DNA of 11,344 nt from Fidelibacterota bacterium (GTDB lineage Bacteria; Fidelibacterota; Marinisomatia; Marinisomatales; TCS55), in assembly GCA_014239505.1 (NCBI GenBank), contig JAAZYT010000062.1:1-11344 (forward strand), written 5' to 3'. Positions 1-7,570 of this stretch are shown here, piece by piece. Each line of letters starts with the position of its first letter. The first letter of the stretch is position 1. Below the pieces are notes generated by a model. That model worked only from the letters and a program-made list of their open reading frames with translations. It had not been told where the DNA came from and did not search any database. The position numbers and the translations under genes were made by a program.

Positions 1-1
1 A

Positions 2-811
2 AAAATATTAGAAGTTGCAAGTGAGTGGAGCACACCTGTAATGATATTAGATAGGCCAAATCCTTTACGAGGTGACAGAGTAGATGGTCCAGTTGTTCGT
101 CCTAAATTTCAGTCATTTGAAGGTTATCATCTTATTCCAATTCGTCATGGTATGACAATAGGTGAGATGGCAGTTATGGCAAATGAAATGGGATGGATAA
201 AGAATTTGAAAAGAACAAATCTTACAATAATTCCAATGGCTAATTGGAAAAGGTCTTACTGGCTCGATAAATCTGAGCATCCTTGGATTACTCCTCAACC
301 TCAACTAAAAAATATTCGTACAAATTTAGCATATGCTGGCTTTGGTTTAATTGAAGGTACAAATTTAAATGATGGTCGTGGAACGGATCGCCCTTATATG
401 CGTGTAGGTGCACCTTGGCTTTCTGGTTTTCATTTAGCAGAAAAACTTATTCAATTAAAATTACCAGGAGTTGAATTTCGAGTTGTAGAATATGTACCAA
501 GAAAGAAGCCTGAAGATAAGATTATACCATTATATCTTAACAAAGTTTGCAGTGGAATTGATATTTATATTAAAGATCCAAATCGCTTTGACCCTATAGC
601 AACAGCAACAGCAATTATGGTTCTAACAAATCAACTATATCCAAGAGAATTTAAATGGGATGAATTAAACCGTATAGATATGCTGTTTGGTCATAGTCAA
701 CTACGTATATTTGCTGCACAAGGAAAACCTGCAAATTACTTGCCTCCTCTATGGCTTAAAGATGTATTGAAATTCAATGAATTTCGACAGCAATTTTTGA
801 TTTATAACTAA
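2..811 (+). CDS. namZ: NamZ-like exo-beta-N-acetylmuramidase (DUF1343, GH171), 5'-truncated by window edge
   Basis: The reading frame is open from base 2 through the first ATG at 41, and the codons before that ATG (EVASEWSTPVM) continue the conserved family sequence, so this is the 269-residue C-terminal part of a longer protein, not a gene starting at 41. Family hallmarks are visible: ILDRPNPLRGDRVDGP, then IRHGMTIGEMAVMANE, then IPMANWKR, and the Gly-rich FGLIEGTNLNDGRGTDRP near the middle. Members characterised in Bacillus and Tannerella are exported and release terminal MurNAc from peptidoglycan chains during wall recycling. Full-length members are near 380-400 residues, so roughly the first third is missing, including the Rossmann-like part expected to hold the catalytic Glu and any signal peptide. 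The stop lies 3 bp before the next gene, which suggests co-transcription. The family call is firm; the substrate is inferred from homologues. Confidence 0.9.
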   Translation, partial: KILEVASEWSTPVMILDRPNPLRGDRVDGPVVRPKFQSFEGYHLIPIRHGMTIGEMAVMANEMGWIKNLKRTNLTIIPMANWKRSYWLDKSEHPWITPQPQLKNIRTNLAYAGFGLIEGTNLNDGRGTDRPYMRVGAPWLSGFHLAEKLIQLKLPGVEFRVVEYVPRKKPEDKIIPLYLNKVCSGIDIYIKDPNRFDPIATATAIMVLTNQLYPREFKWDELNRIDMLFGHSQLRIFAAQGKPANYLPPLWLKDVLKFNEFRQQFLIYN

Positions 812-814
812 TAA

Positions 815-1957
815 ATGAATAGTAAAATTCTTTTTTTATTCATTTTACTTTCAACTTTAGTTTTAAGTCAGACTCATTTTACTATTCCTCAAAATGTTTG
901 GCGGTTATCATTTAATCAAAGTATTGCAAGTGGAAAATGGATAGGACATGATGGTGAGAAAGGATTAAAAGATTTAAAATATAAATTAAAAGGCATTGAT
1001 TATTCCATTGATCAATATTGGGAGCATGCTTTAAATGCTCAGGAATTCACATTAGAATATGGTTTTTCTGATAAATCAACTTTTATTATACAAGTTCCAA
1101 TAGTTCAAAAATTTAATGAGGATCATGCTTGGTTGATTTTTTCAGACTCTTCTACGGTAGTTTTAGATGATATAATGAAATTCTATTTTCCTAATAATAA
1201 ATCTAATTCAGGTTTAGGTAATGTTACCGTTGGAATGAAAAAATTGTTCATTGGTAATCCTGCTTGGAGGGGTGAAGGTAGAAAATATTCAATTTATGGT
1301 GGGCTCGACGCCACTTTTCCATTTGGTCAAAGTTTAAAAAAGTATTATCCTAAAGATATTGATGATAATGGCATTCCTAACCAGTTTAAACACTTACCAA
1401 TAAGCAATGGAGTTACAAAATGGAGAGGTAGCCTTTTTGGTGAACTGTACAGAAAAATTAAAGGTAGACTTATTAATATTAATTGGTCATTTAGTTTATC
1501 ATCTTATAACAGAGAATTAATTAATCCTTCTTACTCCTTTTTATGGATTGAAGAAACTGGTATTGATTCTATTTCAAAGGTAATTGGAAACGCAGTTCTA
1601 TTTGAACAAGGAAAGCAAATCTCCTTATCAATTCAAGGTCAACTAGAACTATGGCCTAAACGTATGTTTCTATCATCAGGTATGGATTGGATGAAATCAG
1701 GTCGTGATCAATATTTTTCAAATAGTGATAAATGGGATACTTGGATGAGTTCAAACAATAATTATGATACTAAAAAAACATTATCAACTCAATTTATAAA
1801 ATTAAACTTTCTTAATATTGACCCTTTCAAACAATATGGCCCAATTCCTTTTGAATTAGAGTTTGGTATTAGATGGTATGTACCATATTTAACATATCAT
1901 ACTTTTGGATACACTTCATCTTGGTTAAAAATCAGTTCTTACTTTCAAGCTTGGTAA
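815..1957 (+). CDS. Exported protein, predicted outer-membrane beta-barrel (DUF3187-like), function unknown
   Basis: The 380-residue product starts with a signal peptide: Lys4, a hydrophobic stretch at about 5-17, and a likely cut after Ser18. The rest has no membrane helices. It shows alternating aromatic/polar strands with turns rich in Asn, Asp and Gly, such as FTLEYGFSDKSTFIIQVP (78-95), GNVTVGMKKLF (135-145) and YGGLDATFPFGQ (161-172). The chain ends in ISSYFQAW, with a terminal aromatic as in many proteins inserted by the BAM complex. This fits an outer-membrane barrel resembling the DUF3187 group of uncharacterised proteins; that family name is from memory of the pattern and is less certain than the barrel reading. 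The start is the ATG 3 bp after the muramidase stop, with no Shine-Dalgarno sequence, suggesting translational coupling. Possible roles include a pore or an envelope structural protein. Confidence 0.65.
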   Translation: MNSKILFLFILLSTLVLSQTHFTIPQNVWRLSFNQSIASGKWIGHDGEKGLKDLKYKLKGIDYSIDQYWEHALNAQEFTLEYGFSDKSTFIIQVPIVQKFNEDHAWLIFSDSSTVVLDDIMKFYFPNNKSNSGLGNVTVGMKKLFIGNPAWRGEGRKYSIYGGLDATFPFGQSLKKYYPKDIDDNGIPNQFKHLPISNGVTKWRGSLFGELYRKIKGRLININWSFSLSSYNRELINPSYSFLWIEETGIDSISKVIGNAVLFEQGKQISLSIQGQLELWPKRMFLSSGMDWMKSGRDQYFSNSDKWDTWMSSNNNYDTKKTLSTQFIKLNFLNIDPFKQYGPIPFELEFGIRWYVPYLTYHTFGYTSSWLKISSYFQAW

Positions 1958-1989
1958 AAATTATATTCTATCATTAGTTAATTGCTTAA

Positions 1990-3270
1990 ATGATTGATTC
2001 AAAAAAATCCATATTCGCTTGGTCATTATACGATTGGGCAAATAGTGCATTCTCAACAACTGTTATGGCAGGGTTTTTTCCTGTTTTTTTCAAAGAATAT
2101 TGGTCAACTACAGATAGTGTAACTTTGAGTACTTGGTATTTGGGATTGGCAAATTCTTTAGCTTCTATTATAGTTGCGGCACTTGCGCCATTCCTTGGTG
2201 CCATAGCAGATCGGGCTTCAGCAAAAAAGAAATTTCTGATGCTTTTTGCTTTCCTAGGTATTATTGGAACTGGTTCTCTATGGATGGTTAAGCAAGGTCA
2301 ATGGCAATTAGCTGTAATATTCTATATTATTGCATCTATTGGGCATATGTCGGGTAATATATTTTATGATTCATTACTCCCAAGTATTGCATCAAAAGAA
2401 AAAATTGATTACACTTCTTCTTTAGGTTTTGCTTTGGGATATATTGGTGGTGGCTTACTTTTTTTACTTAATGTATTAATGTATTTAAATCCTTCAATGT
2501 TTGGAATTATTGATGCTGCAACGGCAATCAGACTTTCATTCATAAGTGTTGCCATATGGTGGTTTATATTTTCAATTCCTATAATGGTTTTTGTTAAAGA
2601 ACCAGAAAATTATTCACCTTTAAGTATTTCTAATTCTATTTCTGCTGGTTGGCACCAATTATTAAAAACAGTTAAAGAGATAAGTCATCTAAAAGTTGTT
2701 GCTACTTTTTTAGTTGCCTATTGGTTATATATTGATGGAGTTGATACAATAATTAGAATGGCTGTTGATTATGGAACAAGTATTGGTTTTACTACTAGCT
2801 CATTAATAACAGCTTTACTTTTAGTTCAGTTTGTTGCTTTTCCGGCAACTTTAGGATTTAATTGGTACGCTTCAAAAATTGGAATTAAAAAAGCAATTTA
2901 TACTGCTATTATTGGTTATTCAACAATTACTCTATTTGCTGCTTTGGTAAAAGAAGAGTGGCATTTTTATATTCTTGCAATTCTTATTGCTTGTTTTCAA
3001 GGTGGTATTCAATCATTGAGTCGATCAATGTATGCGCGAATAATTCCTATTAAAAAAGCAGCTCAATTTTATGGATTCTATAATATGTTAGGAAAGTTTG
3101 CTTCAATCATAGGGCCACCCTTGATGGGATATGTAGGTTTAGTAACAGGAAATCCACGATTAGGTATTTTGTCAATTATAATTCTTTTTATCTCAGGAGG
3201 CTTTATTCTAAGAAAAGTGGATCTTGATGAAGGTGAAAAAATTGCAAAATCATATTTATCAAAAGATTGA
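1990..3270 (+). CDS. UMF1-family (Atg22-like) major facilitator superfamily transporter
   Basis: This is a 426-residue inner-membrane protein with about twelve hydrophobic segments. It opens with the family signature WSLYDWANSAFSTT (11-24). The loop PFLGAIADR (67-75) corresponds to the MFS motif between helices 2 and 3. FYDSLLP (125-131), QGGIQSLSRSMYARIIP (337-353) and FYGFYNMLGKFASIIGPP (360-377) are typical of UMF1 proteins, which are related to the yeast vacuolar effluxer Atg22. The substrate in bacteria is not established. The ATG at 1990 is the right start because the conserved signature begins only ten residues in. No Shine-Dalgarno sequence precedes it. The 32-bp gap after the barrel gene shows no clear promoter, so it probably belongs to the same transcript as the muramidase. 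Family assignment is secure; any link to wall sugars is inference. Confidence 0.92.
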   Translation: MIDSKKSIFAWSLYDWANSAFSTTVMAGFFPVFFKEYWSTTDSVTLSTWYLGLANSLASIIVAALAPFLGAIADRASAKKKFLMLFAFLGIIGTGSLWMVKQGQWQLAVIFYIIASIGHMSGNIFYDSLLPSIASKEKIDYTSSLGFALGYIGGGLLFLLNVLMYLNPSMFGIIDAATAIRLSFISVAIWWFIFSIPIMVFVKEPENYSPLSISNSISAGWHQLLKTVKEISHLKVVATFLVAYWLYIDGVDTIIRMAVDYGTSIGFTTSSLITALLLVQFVAFPATLGFNWYASKIGIKKAIYTAIIGYSTITLFAALVKEEWHFYILAILIACFQGGIQSLSRSMYARIIPIKKAAQFYGFYNMLGKFASIIGPPLMGYVGLVTGNPRLGILSIIILFISGGFILRKVDLDEGEKIAKSYLSKD

Positions 3271-3333
3271 AAACCTGTGGTTAATAATTTTCTATGATCT
3301 TAATTATATATTTTAAATAGAGGTAAAAGTACG

Positions 3334-3729
3334 ATGGAAACTATTTCAGCAAAATATTCACAATTTGTTATGCCTGACCATATAAATGTTGTTGGTACGC
3401 TATTTGGAGGTCAAATGATAGCATGGGTTGATTTGGCAGCGGCAAAAGTCGCACATAGATTTTTAAAAGGAAGTGATGTAGATGGAGCTGTGACAAGAAC
3501 AATTGACAAGGTTGAATTTAAAGAACCAGTTTATTTAGGTGACTGGGTAAATTTTTTAGCTACTATTATATCTGTTGGAAGCACCTCTTTTACTATTCAA
3601 GTAGATGCTTATGCTGAAGGAAGACATTCAGATTCACGCTTAGCATGTGTTGCAACACTAGTTATGGTAGCAGTAAAAAAAGATACTGATGGTAACTACA
3701 ATAAAATTGAACATGGTAAATCAAACTAA
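3334..3729 (+). CDS. Acyl-CoA thioesterase, hotdog fold (YciA/ACOT type)
   Basis: This 131-residue single hotdog domain hydrolyses acyl-CoA to free acid and CoA in the cytosol. The diagnostic stretch is NVVGTLFGGQMIAWVDLAAA (18-37): Asn18, the GTLFGG loop and Asp33 match the active-site region of YciA/ACOT enzymes, where an Asp on the long helix is catalytic. The strand VDGAVTRTIDKVEFKEPVYL (49-68) and the closing ACVATLVMVAV (104-114) also fit. The length is normal for one domain. The start is supported by AGAGGT at 3319-3324, 9 bases before the ATG, so this gene may begin its own transcription unit after a 63-bp gap; I could not settle on a promoter there. Chain-length preference cannot be read from the sequence. 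Its 3' end overlaps the next gene by 17 bp. Confidence 0.92.
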   Translation: METISAKYSQFVMPDHINVVGTLFGGQMIAWVDLAAAKVAHRFLKGSDVDGAVTRTIDKVEFKEPVYLGDWVNFLATIISVGSTSFTIQVDAYAEGRHSDSRLACVATLVMVAVKKDTDGNYNKIEHGKSN

Positions 3730-4624
3730 TTTTTTTAAAAAATTCACATTTTTTCTTGTTATAAGTGCAGCATTTGCTCAAGATGCAATATCGAACATAA
3801 ACAGCTTGGAGATCACTAAATCTCAAGAATCTAAAACAGTAAGTATAACTGCAATAGTTAACACAATTGAAACAAACCCTACAGCTTATAGATTTAGTGT
3901 ATATGCAAGAAGCAAATCTGCAGAACCATTTATTCAAAAATTATTTTTTCCAAATGAACCAATCCAAATTATTCTACCTTTAGATATTTTAAGTTCAGAT
4001 ACTTTAGGAAATATTGCAAAACTAGAACCTCTTGGAGATAAATATTCAATTCAATATCGAATGTTTAATAAACAAGATAATGAAATTAAATTGACATTAT
4101 ATGAAGTATTAAAACCTGCAGATATTTTAAAATTAACTATATTAAATAAAGAATCTAAAAAACCAGTTTCTAATGTAAATACTCTTGCTTTTCAAAATGG
4201 AGAACTCCTTTCAAGTTCAAAGTCAGATAGTCTTGGTTACAGTAGATTAAGAATCCCTTTAAACCGTGAAAAGGATATTCCCATAAATATTTTAATTGAT
4301 ACAGATGGTAAATTTCAGTTATACAGGAGAGAAATAGTTATTAAAGAAGGTACTTCTGAGGAAATTATAATGTTATCATCTTTAAAATTAGAAATTGGTG
4401 AGACAGTCTATCAGGTAATTGATGATTTAGTTCCATTTCGAGAAGGCCCTGAGAATGGATCTTCAGTATTATTTTTTTTAAACTCAGGTGACCAAGTTGT
4501 AGTCTCTAAGGTAGCTGGTGATCGACTTTTTGGGCGAGTGAATGTTTTTTTAGAAATGCAAGGTAGATATAAAAATGTAAATGGATGGATCTTGCATAAA
4601 TATGTAATTATTAAAGATATATAA
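3713..4624 (+). CDS. Secreted protein with transthyretin-like and C-terminal SH3-like domains, function unknown
   Basis: I place the start at the ATG at 3713 (303 residues), not at the upstream in-frame ATG at 3689. From 3713 the protein begins with a clean signal peptide: FFKK, then FTFFLVISAAFA, with cleavage before QDA near residue 22. The longer form would add eight residues (MVTTIKLN) ahead of it for no reason. Residues of about 133-210 (KLTILNKESKKPVSNVNT, then SDSLGYSRLRIPL) resemble a carboxypeptidase-regulatory or transthyretin-like Ig fold. Residues of about 231-302 resemble a bacterial SH3 domain: VPFREGPENGSSVLFFLNSG, then a GRV strand, then NGWILHKYV. SH3b domains often bind cell wall or other envelope ligands. 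The gene overlaps the thioesterase stop by 17 bp in another frame with no Shine-Dalgarno sequence, which implies coupling. No enzymatic domain is visible. The domain calls are fold-level pattern matches. Confidence 0.75.
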   Translation: MVNQTNFFKKFTFFLVISAAFAQDAISNINSLEITKSQESKTVSITAIVNTIETNPTAYRFSVYARSKSAEPFIQKLFFPNEPIQIILPLDILSSDTLGNIAKLEPLGDKYSIQYRMFNKQDNEIKLTLYEVLKPADILKLTILNKESKKPVSNVNTLAFQNGELLSSSKSDSLGYSRLRIPLNREKDIPINILIDTDGKFQLYRREIVIKEGTSEEIIMLSSLKLEIGETVYQVIDDLVPFREGPENGSSVLFFLNSGDQVVVSKVAGDRLFGRVNVFLEMQGRYKNVNGWILHKYVIIKDI

Positions 4625-4653
4625 TTATCAATTTTACAATTATAGTGTAATTT

Positions 4654-4658
4654 GGAGG
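4654..4658 (+). promoter_or_regulatory. Ribosome binding site fixing the TTG start of acs
   Basis: GGAGG lies 4 bases upstream of TTG at 4663-4665. An in-frame TAA at 4648-4650 closes the frame upstream, and no in-frame ATG occurs before residue 138, which is inside the conserved enzyme. The TTG is therefore the only credible start. The spacing is slightly short. Confidence 0.75.
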
Positions 4659-4662
4659 AATT

Positions 4663-6600
4663 TTGAAAAGAAAGGTATTTAATCCATCAGTAGCTTTTTC
4701 AACCAATGCTCATATTAAAAATATTGATCAATATAATGAAGAATATCAAAAATCAATTACAAATAATAATCAATTTTGGGCGAAGAAAGCTGACAGATTA
4801 TCATGGATAAAAAAATGGGATTCAATAGGTGAATATGATTTTGTTAAAGCAAATATTAAATGGTTTGAAGGTGGGAAGTTAAATGTTAGTTATAATTGTA
4901 TTGATCGACATGTTGAATCCGGTTTAGGTGATAAAACAGCCTTAATTTGGGAAGGAAATAATCCTGAAGAAGATCAAAATTTCACATATTCTGAATTATT
5001 AATTGAGGTGCAAAAATTTTCAAATGTTTTAAAAAAATTAGGAGTTGAAAAAGGTGATCGAGTTTGTATTTACATGCAAATGGTTCCTCAACTTGCTATC
5101 GCAATGCTATCATGTGCTAGAATAGGAGCCGTACATTCGATTGTTTTTGGTGCTTTTAGTCCAGATTCTTTACGTGATCGTATCAATGATTCTTCTTGTA
5201 AAATTTTGATTACTCAAGATACTGGTGTTCGTGGTAAAAAATTAAATATTCCAATGAAATTAAACGCAGATGAAGCAGTTGACCAAACACCATCAATTAA
5301 AAATGTTATAGTTGTTCGCCGAACTGGGGAATCAGTAAACATGGTAGAAGGAAGAGATGTATGGTGGCAAGATGAAATGGAAAAAGCTGATGAGTTTTGT
5401 CCTCCAGTTGAAATGGATGCTGAAGACCCATTGTTTATTCTCTACACATCTGGTTCTACAGGTAAACCAAAAGGAATTTTACATACTTCAGGTGGTTATT
5501 TAGTTTATGCAAACTATACATTTGAGAAAATATTTGATCATAAAAAGGAAGATATTTATTGGTGTACTGCGGATATAGGCTGGATAACAGGACATTCATA
5601 TATTATTTATGGACCTCTATCAAATGCCGCAACTTCAATTATGTTCGAAGGAGTTCCAAACTATCCTGACTTTGGTAGATTTTGGGATGTAGTTGATAAA
5701 CATAAAGTAACATTATTTTATACTGCACCCACGGCTTTACGCGCATTAATGAAAGAAGGAAATGATTGGGTAGAAAGTCATGACCTTACATCATTAAGAT
5801 TATTGGGAACCGTAGGAGAGCCAATAAAAGAACCGGAATGGCTATGGTATTACAATATTATTGGTAATAAATCATCACCAATCATTGATACCTGGTGGCA
5901 AACAGAAACAGGAGGAATTATGATAGCTCCTCTTCCAGGTGCAATTGCTACAAAACCTGGATCTGCAACATTTCCATTTTTTGGTATTGAGCCAGTATTA
6001 TTATCGGAGTCAGGAGAGGAGATTGTAGGTAATAATGTTTCAGGACTTTTGGCAATTAAATCATCTTGGCCTGGACAGATGAGATCAATTTACGGAGATC
6101 ATGATCGTTTCTTAGAAACCTACTTTTCGCAATTTCCAGGATATTATTTTACCGGAGATGGTGCCCGAAGAGATGAGGATGGTTATTATTGGATTACTGG
6201 AAGAGTAGATGATGTGTTAAATATTTCAGGTCATAGAATTGGTACAGCTGAAGTTGAAGGTGCAATTGGAAAATCTACAGGAGTAGCGGAAGCTGCTGTT
6301 GTTGGCTTTCCGCATGAAATTAAAGGTCAAGGAATATATGCTTTTGTTACGCTAATGACAGGAGTTGAAGTTAATGGTTCTATTGAAAATGATATACGAT
6401 CATCAGTTGTCAAAGAAATTGGACCACATGCAAAACCTGATAAAATCCAATATACACCTGCTTTACCAAAAACAAGATCTGGTAAAATCATGCGTAGAAT
6501 ATTAAGAAAAATTGCTGAAGGTGATATTAGTAATCTGGGTGATACCTCAACTCTGGCTGATCCAAGCGTGGTTGATAGCTTAGTTGAAGATGCTTTATAG
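4663..6600 (+). CDS. acs: Acetyl-CoA synthetase, AMP-forming
   Basis: This cytosolic enzyme activates acetate with ATP and CoA to acetyl-CoA through acetyl-AMP, allowing growth on or scavenging of acetate. At 645 residues it has normal length. In order: the N-terminal ACAS domain (about 20-80); the P-loop YTSGSTGKPKGI (261-272); DIGWITGHSYI (304-314); GTVGEPI (382-388); DTWWQTETGG (409-418) with Trp412 at the position that restricts the pocket to acetate; TGDGARRDEDGYYWITGRVD (497-516) with Asp499 and Arg514; Arg525; and PKTRSGKIMRR (602-612) with catalytic Lys608, the residue acetylated by Pat-type enzymes in Salmonella. Relative to the Salmonella numbering I know, offsets are -1 to -2 throughout, so there are no internal gaps of note. 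Ile308 replaces the usual Val in the acetate pocket, a conservative change. It starts at TTG. No acetyltransferase or sirtuin gene is nearby. Confidence 0.97.
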   Translation: MKRKVFNPSVAFSTNAHIKNIDQYNEEYQKSITNNNQFWAKKADRLSWIKKWDSIGEYDFVKANIKWFEGGKLNVSYNCIDRHVESGLGDKTALIWEGNNPEEDQNFTYSELLIEVQKFSNVLKKLGVEKGDRVCIYMQMVPQLAIAMLSCARIGAVHSIVFGAFSPDSLRDRINDSSCKILITQDTGVRGKKLNIPMKLNADEAVDQTPSIKNVIVVRRTGESVNMVEGRDVWWQDEMEKADEFCPPVEMDAEDPLFILYTSGSTGKPKGILHTSGGYLVYANYTFEKIFDHKKEDIYWCTADIGWITGHSYIIYGPLSNAATSIMFEGVPNYPDFGRFWDVVDKHKVTLFYTAPTALRALMKEGNDWVESHDLTSLRLLGTVGEPIKEPEWLWYYNIIGNKSSPIIDTWWQTETGGIMIAPLPGAIATKPGSATFPFFGIEPVLLSESGEEIVGNNVSGLLAIKSSWPGQMRSIYGDHDRFLETYFSQFPGYYFTGDGARRDEDGYYWITGRVDDVLNISGHRIGTAEVEGAIGKSTGVAEAAVVGFPHEIKGQGIYAFVTLMTGVEVNGSIENDIRSSVVKEIGPHAKPDKIQYTPALPKTRSGKIMRRILRKIAEGDISNLGDTSTLADPSVVDSLVEDAL

Positions 6601-6603
6601 CAT
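6590..6603. terminator. Short hairpin at the acs/cupin convergent junction (weak terminator candidate)
   Basis: ATGCT (6590-6594) and AGCAT (6599-6603) form a 5-bp stem with a TTAT loop across the acs stop codon, just where the two converging genes meet. There is no T-tract on either strand after it, so a factor-independent terminator is not demonstrated. It could be chance. Confidence 0.2.
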
Positions 6604-6605
6604 AA

Positions 6606-6971
6606 CTAAATCCAAATATCATTATTGGAAGTTAATTCACTAGAAGTATTACCTGTATTAACTATACCTTTTGGCTCAATAAGCATAATGTGACATTCAT
6701 CTTTTGCATAAGGCTTATGTTCAACTCCTCGAGGAACAATATATAGTTCACCTTCATTTAGTTTAACTTTCTTATTTCGGAACTTAATGGTTAATTTTCC
6801 TTCTAAAACTATGAATGTCTCATCAGTCTCTTTATGCGAATGCCAAACAAATTCCCCTTTTACCTTAGCTAGTTTAAATTGATAATCATTCATTTCTGCG
6901 ATAATTCTAGGAGACCAGTAATCAGAAAATTTATTTAGCTTATCAATTATATTTATAGCTTTATCCATCAT
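6606..6971 (-). CDS. Small single-domain cupin protein
   Basis: This 121-residue protein has one cupin barrel. Cupin motif 1 is readable as Gly39, His44, His46, Glu51 and Gly58 (WHSHKETDETFIVLEG), and motif 2 as Gly74, Pro80, Gly82 and His85 (GELYIVPRGVEH). His44, His46, Glu51 and His85 give a complete 3-His/1-Glu metal site, so metal binding is likely. The reaction is unknown: small cupins of this type include isomerases, dioxygenases and simple ligand-binding proteins, and many are annotated only as 'cupin domain'. Its ATG shares one base with the stop of the OsmC gene upstream (TAATG), and a second ATG follows directly. There is no Shine-Dalgarno sequence, so translation is probably coupled to OsmC. 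The tail after residue 100 is polar and looks disordered. Confidence 0.88.
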   Translation of the reverse strand: MMDKAINIIDKLNKFSDYWSPRIIAEMNDYQFKLAKVKGEFVWHSHKETDETFIVLEGKLTIKFRNKKVKLNEGELYIVPRGVEHKPYAKDECHIMLIEPKGIVNTGNTSSELTSNNDIWI

Positions 6972-7492
6972 TAACTACTTTTGGTTGCAGTGGTAGTAAA
7001 AGGTACAGGATTTTCCATTGCCCAAATTGCTGGACATCGTTCATCAGTGAGTTCTTTTACTTTTTGAATATCTTCATTTGATGCACTACTTTTAACAAAA
7101 ACTTCAAAATTAAAACCTTTCATTGGAGGAAAGGAACCAACGCCTAATGCTGATCTAAAATCAATACCTAAAGATAAAGTTATTTTCATTTGATTAATTT
7201 CAACACCGGCCATTGCGGCTTGTGTAGCAAATGTTGAACCATAACATGACATTGCACCATAGAAACAATATGTTAAAGCTGATGGAGCTCGACCTTCTCC
7301 TCCTAAAAATGCTGGAAAGTCTGCTTCAAGTGTTAATTCTCCATTTGGAAACATTACGTCTCCTGTGAATTGTACATTATCATTCTCTATATTCCAAGAT
7401 CCTGCAAGGTTAAAATCTATTTGAGCTAAAGATGGGTCAGATTCACTTTGTTTTGCAACTTCATTAATTTTTTCTACTCTTACATTATGCAT
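6971..7492 (-). CDS. OsmC-family protein (probable thiol-dependent peroxidase relative)
   Basis: This 173-residue protein belongs to the OsmC/Ohr superfamily, whose best-studied members reduce organic hydroperoxides with a reactive Cys pair. The core reads GGEGRAPSALTYC, then FYGAMSC, ending at Cys83 on the central helix, and a second conserved segment ERCPAIWAMENP carries Cys153. Cys83 sits about 13 residues after the Pro of the APS turn, as the peroxidatic Cys does in OsmC, and Cys153 would be the resolving partner. Cys76, one turn-set earlier, is an extra Cys that I recall in this subfamily. Peroxidase activity is inferred; some OsmC relatives have other or unknown roles. The start is supported by AGGAG (bases 7506-7502 on the minus strand) 9 bases ahead of the ATG. 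It is the first gene of a two-gene operon with the cupin. Confidence 0.88.
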   Translation of the reverse strand: MHNVRVEKINEVAKQSESDPSLAQIDFNLAGSWNIENDNVQFTGDVMFPNGELTLEADFPAFLGGEGRAPSALTYCFYGAMSCYGSTFATQAAMAGVEINQMKITLSLGIDFRSALGVGSFPPMKGFNFEVFVKSSASNEDIQKVKELTDERCPAIWAMENPVPFTTTATKSS

Positions 7493-7570
7493 TGTAAAAT
7501 TCTCCTAATTATTATATGTAAAAAAATAAGTGTAAAGGGAAGAGCAAACAATATATGATAAAATTGATTT

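Noticed and set aside
113..304. Minus-strand open frame of 63 codons with several Cys and His
   Set aside because: The spacing is not a consistent zinc-finger pattern, and it lies opposite conserved NamZ sequence.
1986..2204. Open minus-strand frame of 72 codons inside the MFS gene
   Set aside because: It lies opposite strongly conserved UMF1 sequence, has no ribosome site and no recognisable protein features. It is a shadow frame.
3267..3298. Promoter before the thioesterase gene: TTGAAA (3267-3272) and TATGAT (3293-3298)
   Set aside because: The spacer would be 20 bases, too long for a normal sigma-70 promoter, and the -35 overlaps the stop codon of the MFS gene. Not listed as a feature.
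3662..3937. Open minus-strand frame of 91 codons, rich in Cys, Tyr and Phe
   Set aside because: It runs opposite the thioesterase end and the start of the secreted protein. Its composition is what AT-rich antisense DNA gives, and it has no domain or ribosome site.
4620..4644. AT-only inverted repeat TATAATT/AATTATA before acs, and TATAGT at 4641-4646 as a possible -10
   Set aside because: The stem has no G or C and no T-tract. The TATAGT has no -35 at proper distance and would place transcription start almost on the ribosome site.
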